Shown here: positions 18,003 to 26,672 of the stretch, one piece after another
Layout: each line of letters starts with the position of its first letter
How positions within the stretch are numbered: position 1 is the first letter of the stretch
Assembly (NCBI RefSeq): GCF_902141845.1
Contig: NZ_CABFPH010000003.1
Coordinates: 97,698-161,697 of the forward strand
Origin: Methylobacterium symbioticum
GTDB lineage: Bacteria > Pseudomonadota > Alphaproteobacteria > Rhizobiales > Beijerinckiaceae
DNA length: 64,000 bases
Direction of reading: 5' to 3'
The notes under the pieces: generated by a model
What the model was told of the DNA's origin: nothing
Seen by the model: the letters and a program-made list of their open reading frames with translations, nothing else
The model's database searches: none
Translations under genes and position numbers: made by a program

Positions 18003-19309
18003 CCCGACATCCCGCGCGGCCCGGCCCGGCATCCCGGTACATGGACCCGGTCCTCCGGCGTTTCGTGCGGGCGCGCGGCGGACACGTGGCCGTCACCTTC
18101 GTCGTCTTCCTGATCCCCATCCTGTTCGCGGCCGGGGCCGCGATCGATTACGGCCGGCGCGGCGCCGCCAAGGCCGAGCTCGACGCGCTCCTGGACGCGG
18201 CGGTTCTCGGGGTGATCGCCCAGAAGACGAACACAATCACCGCGGCGATGGTGGATAGCGCGCGCGCGCAGTTCCTGGCGGACGCAGCCAAGGTGCCGGG
18301 CGTGACGAAGATCACCTCGTTCACGGCAACCCCGGTCCAGGGCGCCACCCAGCTCGGACTGACCGCTGCCTATACAGCGATCGTCCAGACCACGCTGAGC
18401 GGCCTCATGATGAAGACGGTCGGGATGACGATCGGCGGCCAGTCCAGCAGCGTGCGCCGGATCGCGCAATATATCGACTTCTATCTGCTGCTCGACAACT
18501 CGCCGTCGATGGGATTGGCCGCAACCAGCGCCGACATCCAGCGCATGCAGACTGTCGCCAACGGTTGCGCCTTCGCCTGTCATCTGCCCAACCCCAATGG
18601 ATCGGAGAACCTGAACGACAATTATCACATCGCGAAGCGCAACAATATCAAGCTGCGCATCGATGTTCTGCGGAGCGCCGTGTCGAATCTCGTCGACTCG
18701 GCCAAGGCGAGCATGAGCCTGCCGCAGCAATTCCGGATGGAGATGTGGACGTTCAGCGATGTCCAGACCCGGCTGAGCCAATTGACGGCCGATCTCGAAC
18801 AGGTCAAGCGCGCGTCGGCCCAGATCGATATGGCCACGTCCTATCAGGACCAACGCGACTGCCAGACTTCCTACGGTCCAACGCTGAGCAAGATGACCGA
18901 CACGATTCCGGTGAGCGGCGACGGTGTGACGCCCGCGTCTCCGATCCGGTTCCTGTTCTTCGTCACCGATGGCGTGCAGGACCTGCCGTTCGCCCGCTCG
19001 AAGCCCCGTCCGACCATCGGATCCGTTATCAACGATGGCCGCTACATCGGTCCCATCGACCCGGCCCTGTGCCAATCGATGAAGGACAAGAAGATCCGGA
19101 TCGGCATCATCTACACACAATATCTGCCGCTTTACAACAACGGCTTCTACAATTCCTACGTGAAGCCGTTCGAAAATAACATCGGTCCGCTTTTGAAGAG
19201 CTGTGCGACGGACGGTCTTTACTTTGCTGTCTCGACGAATGGCGACATCAATCAGGCCATGCAGCAGCTTTTCAGCGCGGCCATGTCGTCGGTGCGGATC
19301 ACGAATTGA
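17987..19309 (+). CDS. TadG-like pilus-assembly protein with von Willebrand factor A domain
   Basis: 440 residues from a GTG start that overlaps the preceding gene. An N-terminal segment G-G-H-V-A-V-T-F-V-V-F-L-I-P (about 31-44) is the TadG membrane anchor. F-Y-L-L-L-D-N-S-P-S-M (near 165) gives the D-x-S-x-S part of a MIDAS metal site, and F-F-V-T-D-G-V lies further on, so a vWA fold is likely. Three such genes in tandem form the TadE-TadF-TadG set. It probably sits in the periplasm and helps pilus assembly or surface attachment. A stable hairpin follows the stop, closing the operon. Confidence 0.85.
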   Translation: MSEFLTRHPARPGPASRYMDPVLRRFVRARGGHVAVTFVVFLIPILFAAGAAIDYGRRGAAKAELDALLDAAVLGVIAQKTNTITAAMVDSARAQFLADAAKVPGVTKITSFTATPVQGATQLGLTAAYTAIVQTTLSGLMMKTVGMTIGGQSSSVRRIAQYIDFYLLLDNSPSMGLAATSADIQRMQTVANGCAFACHLPNPNGSENLNDNYHIAKRNNIKLRIDVLRSAVSNLVDSAKASMSLPQQFRMEMWTFSDVQTRLSQLTADLEQVKRASAQIDMATSYQDQRDCQTSYGPTLSKMTDTIPVSGDGVTPASPIRFLFFVTDGVQDLPFARSKPRPTIGSVINDGRYIGPIDPALCQSMKDKKIRIGIIYTQYLPLYNNGFYNSYVKPFENNIGPLLKSCATDGLYFAVSTNGDINQAMQQLFSAAMSSVRITN

Positions 19310-19312
19310 AGC

Positions 19313-19353
19313 GCTCCTTGCGCCGAACCAGGATCCGCTCCGGCGCAAGGAGC
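19313..19353 (+). terminator. Hairpin after the TadG-like gene
   Basis: Perfect 13-bp inverted repeat (19313-19325 with 19341-19353) separated by 15 bases, starting three bases after the stop. No long T run, so terminator activity is inferred from position. Confidence 0.55.
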
Positions 19354-19401
19354 CTTGCAGGGCTCGTCCGGGTCGGCGGCGGCGCCCGAGACCGATCCCC
19401 C

Positions 19402-19848
19402 TCAGCCGCGGGCGCGGCGCTGCAGCGGCAGCCGATCGGCGGTGAGGCCGTGGATCAGCATGCCGCCGAGCATCGCGGCGACGAACAGGGCGATCTGGGG
19501 CAGGCCGAGCACGAGCCCGGCGAGCGCGGGGCCGGGGCAGAGGCCGGCAAGCCCCCAGCCGACGCCGAATAGGGCGGCGCCGCCGAGAAGGCGGCCGTCG
19601 ATCCGCCGATTCGTCGGCACCTCGAAGCGGGGCGCCAGCACCGGCTTCGCCATCCGCGCCTTGAGCGCGTAGGCCAGCGCCGACACGCCGACCGCCCCCC
19701 CGAGGACGAAGGCGAGGCTTGGATCCCAGGCGCCCGCGATGTCGAGGAAGCCGAGCACCCGCTCCGGGTCCAGCATGCCGGACAGGGCGAGGCCGAAGCC
19801 GAAGAGCAGGCCGCTCACGAGCGCGGTTGCGATGCGGGGCGCGCTCAT
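19402..19848 (-). CDS. YeeE/YedE-family transporter subunit (DUF6691-like)
   Basis: 148 residues, four predicted membrane helices. [11 protein letters not shown] near the start and [14 protein letters not shown] are hallmarks of the second half of split YeeE/YedE proteins. The intact E. coli-type YeeE imports thiosulfate, and split pairs are linked to sulfur compound transport. Start 19848 overlaps the upstream partner's stop by four bases, so the two are translated together. The upstream ORF could be read through, but only these two frames show family motifs. Confidence 0.82.
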   Translation of the reverse strand: MSAPRIATALVSGLLFGFGLALSGMLDPERVLGFLDIAGAWDPSLAFVLGGAVGVSALAYALKARMAKPVLAPRFEVPTNRRIDGRLLGGAALFGVGWGLAGLCPGPALAGLVLGLPQIALFVAAMLGGMLIHGLTADRLPLQRRARG

Positions 19849-20261
19849 CGGCCCACCCCATGCCGGACCAGGAATACGGTGACGATCGCGGAGGCCATGA
19901 AGGTCGCTACCGCCGCGAAGGAGCGCGGCGACAGCCGGGCGAGGCCGCAGACGCCGTGGCCGCTGGTGCAGCCGGAGCCGAGCCGCGTGCCGTAGCCGAC
20001 GAGGAGGCCCGCCACCACGAGCATCGGCCATGAGGCTTCGACGTGCAGGTCGGGCCAGTGGCCGGCCGCGAGCCGGAACAGGACCGGCCCCAGCAGCAGG
20101 CCGACGAGGAAGGCCGCGCGCCAGGCCGCGTCCCGCCCTGCCGGCCCGAGCAGGCCGCCGGCGATCCCGCTGATGCCGGCGATGCGGCCATTGGCGAGGA
20201 GAAGCAGCGCGGCCGCGGCGCCGATCAGCGCGCCGCCCGCGAACGGAGCGAGAAAGGCCAT
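19845..20261 (-). CDS. YeeE/YedE-family transporter subunit
   Basis: 138 residues from the ATG at 20261, which has GGAG ten bases before it; the frame could start 25 codons earlier at 20336. G-R-I-A-G-I-S-G-I and [12 protein letters not shown] are the typical YeeE/YedE motifs, with the conserved Cys thought to contact the sulfur substrate. First half of a split sulfur transporter paired with the gene at 19402. The sulfur-oxidising genes (BigR, Blh) often found beside such pairs are absent here. Confidence 0.82.
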   Translation of the reverse strand: MAFLAPFAGGALIGAAAALLLLANGRIAGISGIAGGLLGPAGRDAAWRAAFLVGLLLGPVLFRLAAGHWPDLHVEASWPMLVVAGLLVGYGTRLGSGCTSGHGVCGLARLSPRSFAAVATFMASAIVTVFLVRHGVGR

Positions 20262-20499
20262 CTTGACGGATCTCCAATCTCCCCGAACAGCGCCGCTTGG
20301 CCGAGCGCCCGGATGCGCATCCGCTGCGATGGTCATGACGCGGGCCTCGCCCGGGCCGCACGGAATGGCGTGCGGCCCGCGAGATGCGGGTGACCGTGAC
20401 CCGCGTCAAGAGGACAGTCGAGGATGTTCGGCGCGCGGCGCGACAACCGGGATCGCGGGCCGCCCGCGGGGGCCAACGGCGCCGGACCCCGCGCGCCTC

Positions 20500-22083
20500 T
20501 CAGCGTTCGTGGCCGGCCGAGGCGGTGGTCTCGCGAATGGGGGTGAGGACGTAGTCGATCACCCGGCGGGTGCCGGTATGGATCTCGGCCTGCACCGTCA
20601 TGCCCGGCGTCAGCGCCACCGGCTTGCCCTCCGACACGATGTCGTTCCGCATCACCTCGATCGTCACCGGGAAGACCAGGTTCTGGGTCCGCGGGGCGCC
20701 GATCACCCCGTTGGTGCCCTGGCTGCGCGCCACAGAGAGAGCGTCGGTCGAGCCGCCGGCGTCCCGCTCGTCGATCGCGTCGCGCGAGATCCGCACCACC
20801 CGGCCTTCCGCCGTTCCGTAGCGCGTGAACGGGAAGGAATCGACCTTCACCGTCACCGTCTGGCCGGCCGTCACGAAGCCGATGTCCTTGTTGAGCACCA
20901 GGGCCTCGATCTCGACCGTCCCTGCGCTCGGCACCAGCACCAGAAGCGGCTGGCCCGGCGTCACCACCTGACCCACCGTGGTCACGGCGAGCTGCTGCAC
21001 CGTGCCGTCGATCGGCGCGCGCAGCTGCATCCGCTCGCGGCGCAGGCGCGCCTTCACCACGTCCTGGCGCAGGCCGTCCACCTTCTGTGCCGTCTCGGTC
21101 AGCGCCTGGGCCTGCTTCGCGATGGTCTCGCTGGTCAGCTGCTCGATGCGCCGCTGCAGCGAGGCCGCCGCCGCCCGCGCCTCCACCAGCTGGCCCCGGT
21201 CATAGGCCAGCTCGGCCGAGACCTGCTCGACCTGCTGGAGGGCGTCGATCACCGCCGCACGGGTGCCGGCCGAGCGCGCCACCAGGGTCTCGCGCATGTC
21301 GGCGCGCTCGCGCAGCACCGTCTTCAGGCGCTCGCGCGCCTCGATGCTGCCGGTGAAGCGCTCCTCCTGCGCCGTCTTCTCGGTCAGCTGCGACTCGAGG
21401 GCGGCCCTTGTGGCATAGTGCTGGTTGAGCTCGCTCGTCATCGCCGCGCTCTCGCGCAGACGGACCGCCGGCGCGGTCTCGGGCGCGTAGTCCGGCTCCG
21501 CCTCCTTGCTGTCGGAGCGGATCGCCGCGATCGTGGCGGTGCGCCGGGCGATCTGCGCCGAGAGCGCGGCGAGCTCGTTCTCGCGAGCGGCGAGGTCGGC
21601 CGCCTGCTCGGTGGCGTCGAGGTCGATCAGCAGGTCGCCCGCCTTGACGCGGTCGCCGTTATGCACGGCGATCGCCTGGACCTTGCTGGTCTCGAAGGGC
21701 TGCAGCACCTTCGAACGTCCGGAGGGCTGCACCCGGCCCGAGGCTACGGCGAAGATGTCGAGGCTCGCCAGCACGCTCCAGAGCAGCGCGCAGGTGAACA
21801 TCGCGCAGATCGTCCAAGTGAAGGCGGTGGCCAGCGGCGAGGCCGGCGTCTCGAGGATCTCGAGATGGGCGGGCAGGAATTCCTGATCCTGGCGGGTATC
21901 GGCCAGGGTGCGCATCCGGGCGGAGAGGGCACGGGGCGAGAGGTCGCGCGGCCGGATCGCCGGCAGGCGGGTGGCGATCCGGTCCAGGGCGGCTCCGGCC
22001 CGGTCGCGGGCACCGGGGCCACGCGAGGTCTCGGCCGGGAGCGATCCGCTCGGCTGAGGACTCGTTGAGGGGCTGGGGCTCAT
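20500..22083 (-). CDS. HlyD-family type I secretion membrane-fusion protein
   Basis: 527 residues. A cytoplasmic N-terminal stretch of roughly 90 residues rich in Pro, Ser and Arg precedes one membrane helix (F-T-W-T-I-C-A-M-F-T). After it come the lipoyl-like half (V-H-N-G-D-R-V-K-A-G-D-L-L-I), a long coiled-coil hairpin (about 150-370), and the second half with L-R-A-P-I-D-G-T-V, then a beta-barrel domain. This is the periplasmic adaptor that connects the inner-membrane ABC exporter to a TolC-like channel. It overlaps the ABC transporter gene by four bases. No TolC-like gene or RTX substrate is seen within the window. Confidence 0.92.
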   Translation of the reverse strand: MSPSPSTSPQPSGSLPAETSRGPGARDRAGAALDRIATRLPAIRPRDLSPRALSARMRTLADTRQDQEFLPAHLEILETPASPLATAFTWTICAMFTCALLWSVLASLDIFAVASGRVQPSGRSKVLQPFETSKVQAIAVHNGDRVKAGDLLIDLDATEQAADLAARENELAALSAQIARRTATIAAIRSDSKEAEPDYAPETAPAVRLRESAAMTSELNQHYATRAALESQLTEKTAQEERFTGSIEARERLKTVLRERADMRETLVARSAGTRAAVIDALQQVEQVSAELAYDRGQLVEARAAAASLQRRIEQLTSETIAKQAQALTETAQKVDGLRQDVVKARLRRERMQLRAPIDGTVQQLAVTTVGQVVTPGQPLLVLVPSAGTVEIEALVLNKDIGFVTAGQTVTVKVDSFPFTRYGTAEGRVVRISRDAIDERDAGGSTDALSVARSQGTNGVIGAPRTQNLVFPVTIEVMRNDIVSEGKPVALTPGMTVQAEIHTGTRRVIDYVLTPIRETTASAGHER

Positions 22084-24341
22084 GCGGCGGCTCCCTGCTC
22101 GGCATGGTAGGATTGGAGACGCCAGAGGCGGCCGTAGAGGCTGTCGGGCCGGGCGACGAGGTCGCGGTGCGCGCCGTCCTCGACGATGCGGCCGTCCTGC
22201 ATCGCGATGATGCGGTCGCAGCCCCGCACCGCGGCGAGGCGGTGGGCGATGATCACCACCGTGCGGCCCTGCACGATCAGCTTCATGTTCTCCTGGATGA
22301 TGCGCTCGCTCTCGTAGTCGAGGGCCGAGGTGGCCTCGTCGAGGATCAGGATGCGCGGGTTGGTGGCGAGCGCCCTGGCGATCGCGAGGCGCTGGCGCTG
22401 GCCGCCCGAGAGGTTGGCGCCGCGCTCCTCGATCATCGTGTCGTAGCCGCGGGGCATGCGGTTGATGAACTCGTCGGCACCGGCCAGCCGCGCCACCTGG
22501 ATGACCTGGGCCCGGCTCAGGCCGGGATTGGCCAGCGCGATGTTCTCGTGCACGCTCTTGTTGAAGAGCAGGTTCTCCTGCAGCACCACGCCGATCTGAC
22601 GGCGGAGCCAGGCGGGATCGACCTGGGCGATGTCGATGCCGTCGACCAGCACCTGCCCCTTCTCGGGCAGGTAGAGGCGTTGCAGCAGCTTGGTCAGCGT
22701 CGACTTGCCGGAGCCCGAGGGGCCGACGATGCCGATCACCTGCCCGGCGGGGATGTCGAGCGAGACGTCCTTGAGCACCTCCGGCGCGCCCGGCTGGTAG
22801 CGGAACACGGCGTTGCGCACGGTGATCTGGCCCTTGGCCGGGGGCAGATGGGCCTGGGCCATCGAGCGGGTCTCGACGGGGGCGTTCAGCACGTCGCCGA
22901 GGCGCTCGATCGAGACCTTCACCTGCTGGAAGTTCTGCCAGAGCTGGCTGAGGCGCAGGATCGGCTGGGTGACCTGGCCCATGATCATGTTGAAGGCGAT
23001 CAGGCTGCCGACGGTCATCTCGCCGGCCATCACCGCGTAGGCGCCGAAGAACAGCACCAGGGCCGTGGTGACGGCGTTGATGTACTGGATCGCGTTCTGG
23101 CCGAGGCTGCCGAGCAGGCCGGTGATGAAGCTCGTCTTCACATAGGCCGCCAGCCGCTCCTCCCACTGCACGCGCAGGGTCGGCTCCACCGCCATCGCCT
23201 TCACGGTGTGGATGCCGACGATCGACTCGATCAGGAACTGGTTGGACAGGGCCGAGCGGCTGAACTGCTCGAGCGTCTTCTCGCGCAGGATCGGGCGCAG
23301 CAGCACCGCCACGAGCACGTAGCAGGGGATCGACAGCGCCACGATCGTGCCGAGCACCGGCGAGTAGAAGAACAGGATCGCGATGAAGAGCAGGGTGAAG
23401 GGCACGTCGATGGCCGCGGTCAGCGCCTGTCCGGTGAGGAAGGCGCGCACCTGCTCCAGCTCGCGCACGCGCGCCACGGTCTGGCCGGCGGCGCGGGTCT
23501 CGAAATAGCCGAGCGGCAGGCGCATCAGGTGGTCGAACAGGCGTGCGCCGAGCTCGACGTCGATGCGGCTCGTGGTGTGGGTGAGGATGTACTGCCGCAG
23601 ATATTGCAGCACGCCGTTGAACAGGCCGAGCGCCAGGAGGCCGACCACCACGAGGGTGAGGGTGGCGTAGCCCTTGTGGACCAGGACCTTGTCGATGACG
23701 ATCTGGAAGAAGACCGGGGTGATCAGGGCGCAGAGCTGGATGAACAGCGAGGCGACGAGCACGGTGGCCAGCGGGCGTCGGTAGCGCCAGATCGAGGGCA
23801 TGAACCAGGTCAGGCCGAAATCGGCCACGACCTTGGCGAGGCTGGCGCGGCGGGCCACGAGGATGACGGTACCGGTCCAGCGCGCGGTGACCGCCTCGGG
23901 CGCGAGGTGCTCGGCGGTGCGGGCGAGGGGATCGATGATGCGCCAGGTCCCGTCCTCGAGCCGGCGGCCGAGCAGGCGGTAGCTGCCGTCGTCGTATTGC
24001 AGGATGGCGGGGGTGGGCACGCTGTCGAGGCGCTGCGGCTTCTGGCGCTCCAGCAGGCGCACCTTGAGGCCGACCGATTTGCCCCCGCGCACGAGATCGA
24101 TCGCCGAGGCGGCGCCCGCCCCGAGCCCGAGCTCGTGCCGGATCTGGCCGGCCTCGCATGCGACCTGATGGAACGAGGCCACCAGAACCAGGGCGCTCAA
24201 GCCCGAATCGAGGCGGCCCTGCGCCCCGGCCGCACCGGCCTGACCCGCATGGCCCTGACCCGCGCCGGCCTGAGCCGCCACCTGTATCCGTGGGGTCGGC
24301 GCCCCGTCCTGCCCGGCCCTGACGGCCGCTTCTGCAAACAT
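22080..24341 (-). CDS. Type I secretion ABC transporter (HlyB/RtxB-like)
   Basis: 753 residues from the ATG at 24341, preceded by GGGAGA. The first 130 residues form a degenerate C39-peptidase-like domain, as in HlyB, which lacks the catalytic Cys and binds the unfolded substrate. Six membrane helices follow. The nucleotide-binding domain has Walker A G-P-S-G-S-G-K-S-T, the signature L-S-G-G-Q-R-Q-R, Walker B I-L-I-L-D-E-A-T-S-A-L-D and the switch I-A-H-R. It powers export of RTX-type proteins carrying C-terminal signals. The frame stays open upstream to 24716, but that extension has no domain. Cotranscribed with hlyD-like gene (four-base overlap). Confidence 0.93.
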   Translation of the reverse strand: MFAEAAVRAGQDGAPTPRIQVAAQAGAGQGHAGQAGAAGAQGRLDSGLSALVLVASFHQVACEAGQIRHELGLGAGAASAIDLVRGGKSVGLKVRLLERQKPQRLDSVPTPAILQYDDGSYRLLGRRLEDGTWRIIDPLARTAEHLAPEAVTARWTGTVILVARRASLAKVVADFGLTWFMPSIWRYRRPLATVLVASLFIQLCALITPVFFQIVIDKVLVHKGYATLTLVVVGLLALGLFNGVLQYLRQYILTHTTSRIDVELGARLFDHLMRLPLGYFETRAAGQTVARVRELEQVRAFLTGQALTAAIDVPFTLLFIAILFFYSPVLGTIVALSIPCYVLVAVLLRPILREKTLEQFSRSALSNQFLIESIVGIHTVKAMAVEPTLRVQWEERLAAYVKTSFITGLLGSLGQNAIQYINAVTTALVLFFGAYAVMAGEMTVGSLIAFNMIMGQVTQPILRLSQLWQNFQQVKVSIERLGDVLNAPVETRSMAQAHLPPAKGQITVRNAVFRYQPGAPEVLKDVSLDIPAGQVIGIVGPSGSGKSTLTKLLQRLYLPEKGQVLVDGIDIAQVDPAWLRRQIGVVLQENLLFNKSVHENIALANPGLSRAQVIQVARLAGADEFINRMPRGYDTMIEERGANLSGGQRQRLAIARALATNPRILILDEATSALDYESERIIQENMKLIVQGRTVVIIAHRLAAVRGCDRIIAMQDGRIVEDGAHRDLVARPDSLYGRLWRLQSYHAEQGAAA

Positions 24342-24885
24342 ACACGTCTCCCGGCACGGCCTCGCACACCGTCGCGTGGCGACGGCGCGAGCCGATGCTG
24401 CCCAGCCGTCGCGGCGGCGGGCGATTCCGATCACGGTCATGAGGGGTCGGCCACGATCGCCGCCCGTCAGCCCGCTGCTTCCTCCAGAATTGCGGCAGCA
24501 CCAAGCCGACTCGATCGCGACTAACCGATCCGTGATCGGACATGGGAGCGTTGTCCGCGCGTTTCGGGGCCGGATCGACGGGGGAAGAACAATAGAGAGG
24601 CGTGTCGGGCTGAAGCGGAGTGCTCCACCGCTGTGCATCGATGCCGCGGATAGCCGAAAAACAAGGCGGAGGAGAATTTGCCCGCCCGCCTGATCGATCC
24701 TCGGAAAGGTTCGCAAAATAAGATTAAATGCGGGGCACTAGGCCGGCGCGTAAGACGTCTTCACTAGGCGTGGCTGTGCCATATCATGATCAGGTCTGGT
24801 CCCGGATCATCCCGTGCGGGCCTTGCCGGGCGGTCTGAGGCCGATCAGAGCCTGCGCGCGTCAGCCGCCGCGGCCTGCTGCGACC
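24342..24885. other. Intergenic region between the secretion ATPase and the response regulator
   Basis: About 540 bases. It should hold the secretion operon promoter on the minus strand and the end of the response regulator transcript. I see no clear box pair, repeat or RNA. The 24,700 area is A/T-rich. Confidence 0.4.
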
Positions 24886-25314
24886 TCACCAGGGCGCCGG
24901 ACTGAACCCGTCCGGGCACGGCGGCGGCACGGTCCCGGAGCGGCGGCAGGCCACGTAGTCGAGGGTGCGCGCGACGACCCGCTCGGAATAGGGTTTGGCA
25001 ATGACGCCAAGCGCGCCGGCGAAATCGTCCGGGATGCGCTTGGCATTTGCGGTCATGAACACGACGGTGGTGCGCGGATCGGCGCTCAGCGCCCGGGCGA
25101 CCTCCACGCCGGTCGGGCCGTCGACGAGGTGCACGTCCACGAGGGCGACGTCGGGCGCCGTCGAGCGGGCCAGCGCGATCGCCTCCTTCGAACTGCCGGC
25201 GACGCCCACCGTGACGTGGCCGAGATCGCCGAGCAGGCATTCGAGTTCCAGGGCGATCAACGCCTCGTCCTCGACCACGAGGACTCGCAGTCCCGAGTCC
25301 GACTCATGCATCAT
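24886..25314 (-). CDS. Single-domain response regulator
   Basis: 142 residues, one receiver domain: acidic pocket V-E-D-E (about 14-17), phospho-acceptor Asp60 in V-A-L-V-D-V-H, Thr88 in F-M-T-A-N and Lys107 in I-A-K-P-Y. No output domain follows, so it acts by protein contact, like the FixJ-type or CheY-like partners of HWE/HisKA_2 kinases in alphaproteobacteria. It lies 60 bases after the LOV kinase on the same strand and is almost certainly its partner. The gap holds a short inverted repeat GCAACT-N3-AGTTGC (25342-25356). Confidence 0.9.
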   Translation of the reverse strand: MMHESDSGLRVLVVEDEALIALELECLLGDLGHVTVGVAGSSKEAIALARSTAPDVALVDVHLVDGPTGVEVARALSADPRTTVVFMTANAKRIPDDFAGALGVIAKPYSERVVARTLDYVACRRSGTVPPPCPDGFSPAPW

Positions 25315-25374
25315 GGCGCGTCATGCGGCGGGTCTCCGATTGCAACTCTTAGTTGCGCTCTCCAGCGCTGAAGC

Positions 25375-26532
25375 TCAAGCGGGATCCGGCAGCGGAACGC
25401 TGATCTCCACCCGTGTCCCCGGTGGTCCATCGCTCCAGTCGATCCGGCCGCGCAGCTGCCGGACCAGCATCTCCACGAGGTTGCGGCCGAACCCGGCCGG
25501 GTTGGGCTCGGACGCCGCCATGCCGACGCCGTCATCGGCCACGGTCATGCGCAGGGTGTCCGCCTCGCGCCGGGCCGTCACGGTGACGAGGCCGGTCCGC
25601 TCCTCGGGAAAGGCGTGGCGGACCGCGTTGCTGGTCAATTCATGGATCATCAGGGCGAGCGGCGCGGCCATGGCGGCCGACACCGCCACCGGCTCCACGC
25701 TGGCCTCGACCCGGGTGCGCTCCCTGTCGAGGGCCGCGTTCACGTCCGAGAGGAAATCGCTCATGAAGTCCGCCAGATCGAAATGGCTGACGTCGTCCGA
25801 GGCATAGAGCATCCGGTGCGCGGTGGAGAGGGCACCGATCCGGTCGGCCATGCCCTGCAGCGCATCGCGGGCCTCCCCGTCGGGCGTGCGCCGCGCCTTC
25901 AGCAGCATCAGCGACGAGATCACCTGCAGGTTGTTCTTCACCCGGTGATCGACCTCGTGCAGCAGGGCCGTCTTCTGGGCGAGCGCGGATTCGAGATCCG
26001 CCGTGCGCGCACCGACCTGCCGCTCAAGCTCGTCGTTGGTGCCGCGCATGGCGGTCTCGAGCCGGCGCTTGTCGGTCATGTCCGCCTGGGCGGCGAAGAA
26101 ATAGATCAGCCGTCCCTCGCGGTCGCGCACCGGGTTGATGGTCATGCCGTTCCAGAACGGCGTCCCGTCCTTCCGGTAATTCAGGATCTCGCCGGCATAG
26201 GGCACGGCCGCCTCGATCGCCGCGCGCATGCGGCCGACCTCGGCGCCGTCGGTGTCGGGCCCCTGCAGCATGCGGCAGTTCCGGCCGATCAGTTCGTGGC
26301 GCTCATAACCGGTGAGGCCAAGGAAGGCGTCGTTGATCCAGACGATGGGCCTGTCCGGGCGCCGCGCGTCGGTGACCAGCATCGGCGTCGGGCTCGCGTC
26401 GAAGGCGAGGGCGAAGGTGCCCGGCGCCAGCGCGATGTCCGGTGGAGCAGGCGCGTGCGTCATGCTGGATTCATCCGCGGCTGCCATCTCGGTGGCCGCC
26501 GCGTGATCGAGATGTTCCCCCCGGAGCTTCAT
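25375..26532 (-). CDS. LOV-domain blue-light sensor histidine kinase (HisKA_2 type)
   Basis: 385 residues. Residues 38-155 form a LOV photoreceptor domain: G-R-N-C-R-M-L-Q-G (83-91) with the FMN-adduct Cys86, N-Y-R-K-D-G-T-P-F-W-N (118-128) and Gln149 in A-A-Q-A-D-M. A short coil leads to a HisKA_2 kinase: L-H-E-V-D-H-R-V-K-N-N-L-Q with probable phospho-acceptor His196, then an HATPase_c domain (H-E-L-T-S-N-A and G-V-G-M). This is the layout of the Brucella and Erythrobacter LOV-histidine kinases, cytoplasmic blue-light sensors. Start at 26532 is provisional; Mets at 26487 and 26463 are alternatives. Cognate regulator is next. Confidence 0.92.
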   Translation of the reverse strand: MKLRGEHLDHAAATEMAAADESSMTHAPAPPDIALAPGTFALAFDASPTPMLVTDARRPDRPIVWINDAFLGLTGYERHELIGRNCRMLQGPDTDGAEVGRMRAAIEAAVPYAGEILNYRKDGTPFWNGMTINPVRDREGRLIYFFAAQADMTDKRRLETAMRGTNDELERQVGARTADLESALAQKTALLHEVDHRVKNNLQVISSLMLLKARRTPDGEARDALQGMADRIGALSTAHRMLYASDDVSHFDLADFMSDFLSDVNAALDRERTRVEASVEPVAVSAAMAAPLALMIHELTSNAVRHAFPEERTGLVTVTARREADTLRMTVADDGVGMAASEPNPAGFGRNLVEMLVRQLRGRIDWSDGPPGTRVEISVPLPDPA

Positions 26533-26672
26533 CTCAACGGCCAGAATTCTGCAAATCCGTTAACGAACTATCGATCATGATCTCGCCGCCATGTCGAGAT
26601 CCGGTACGCGCCCGGGTCCCGGATCCGAGTTCGAGGTCAAGGCGCTCGCGCCCGAGGAGTTCCCATCGCACC

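Noticed and set aside
22065..24524. 819-residue plus-strand ORF opposite the type I secretion ABC transporter
   Set aside because: Antisense shadow in GC-rich DNA; low-complexity His/Asp/Glu/Leu pattern without family motifs.
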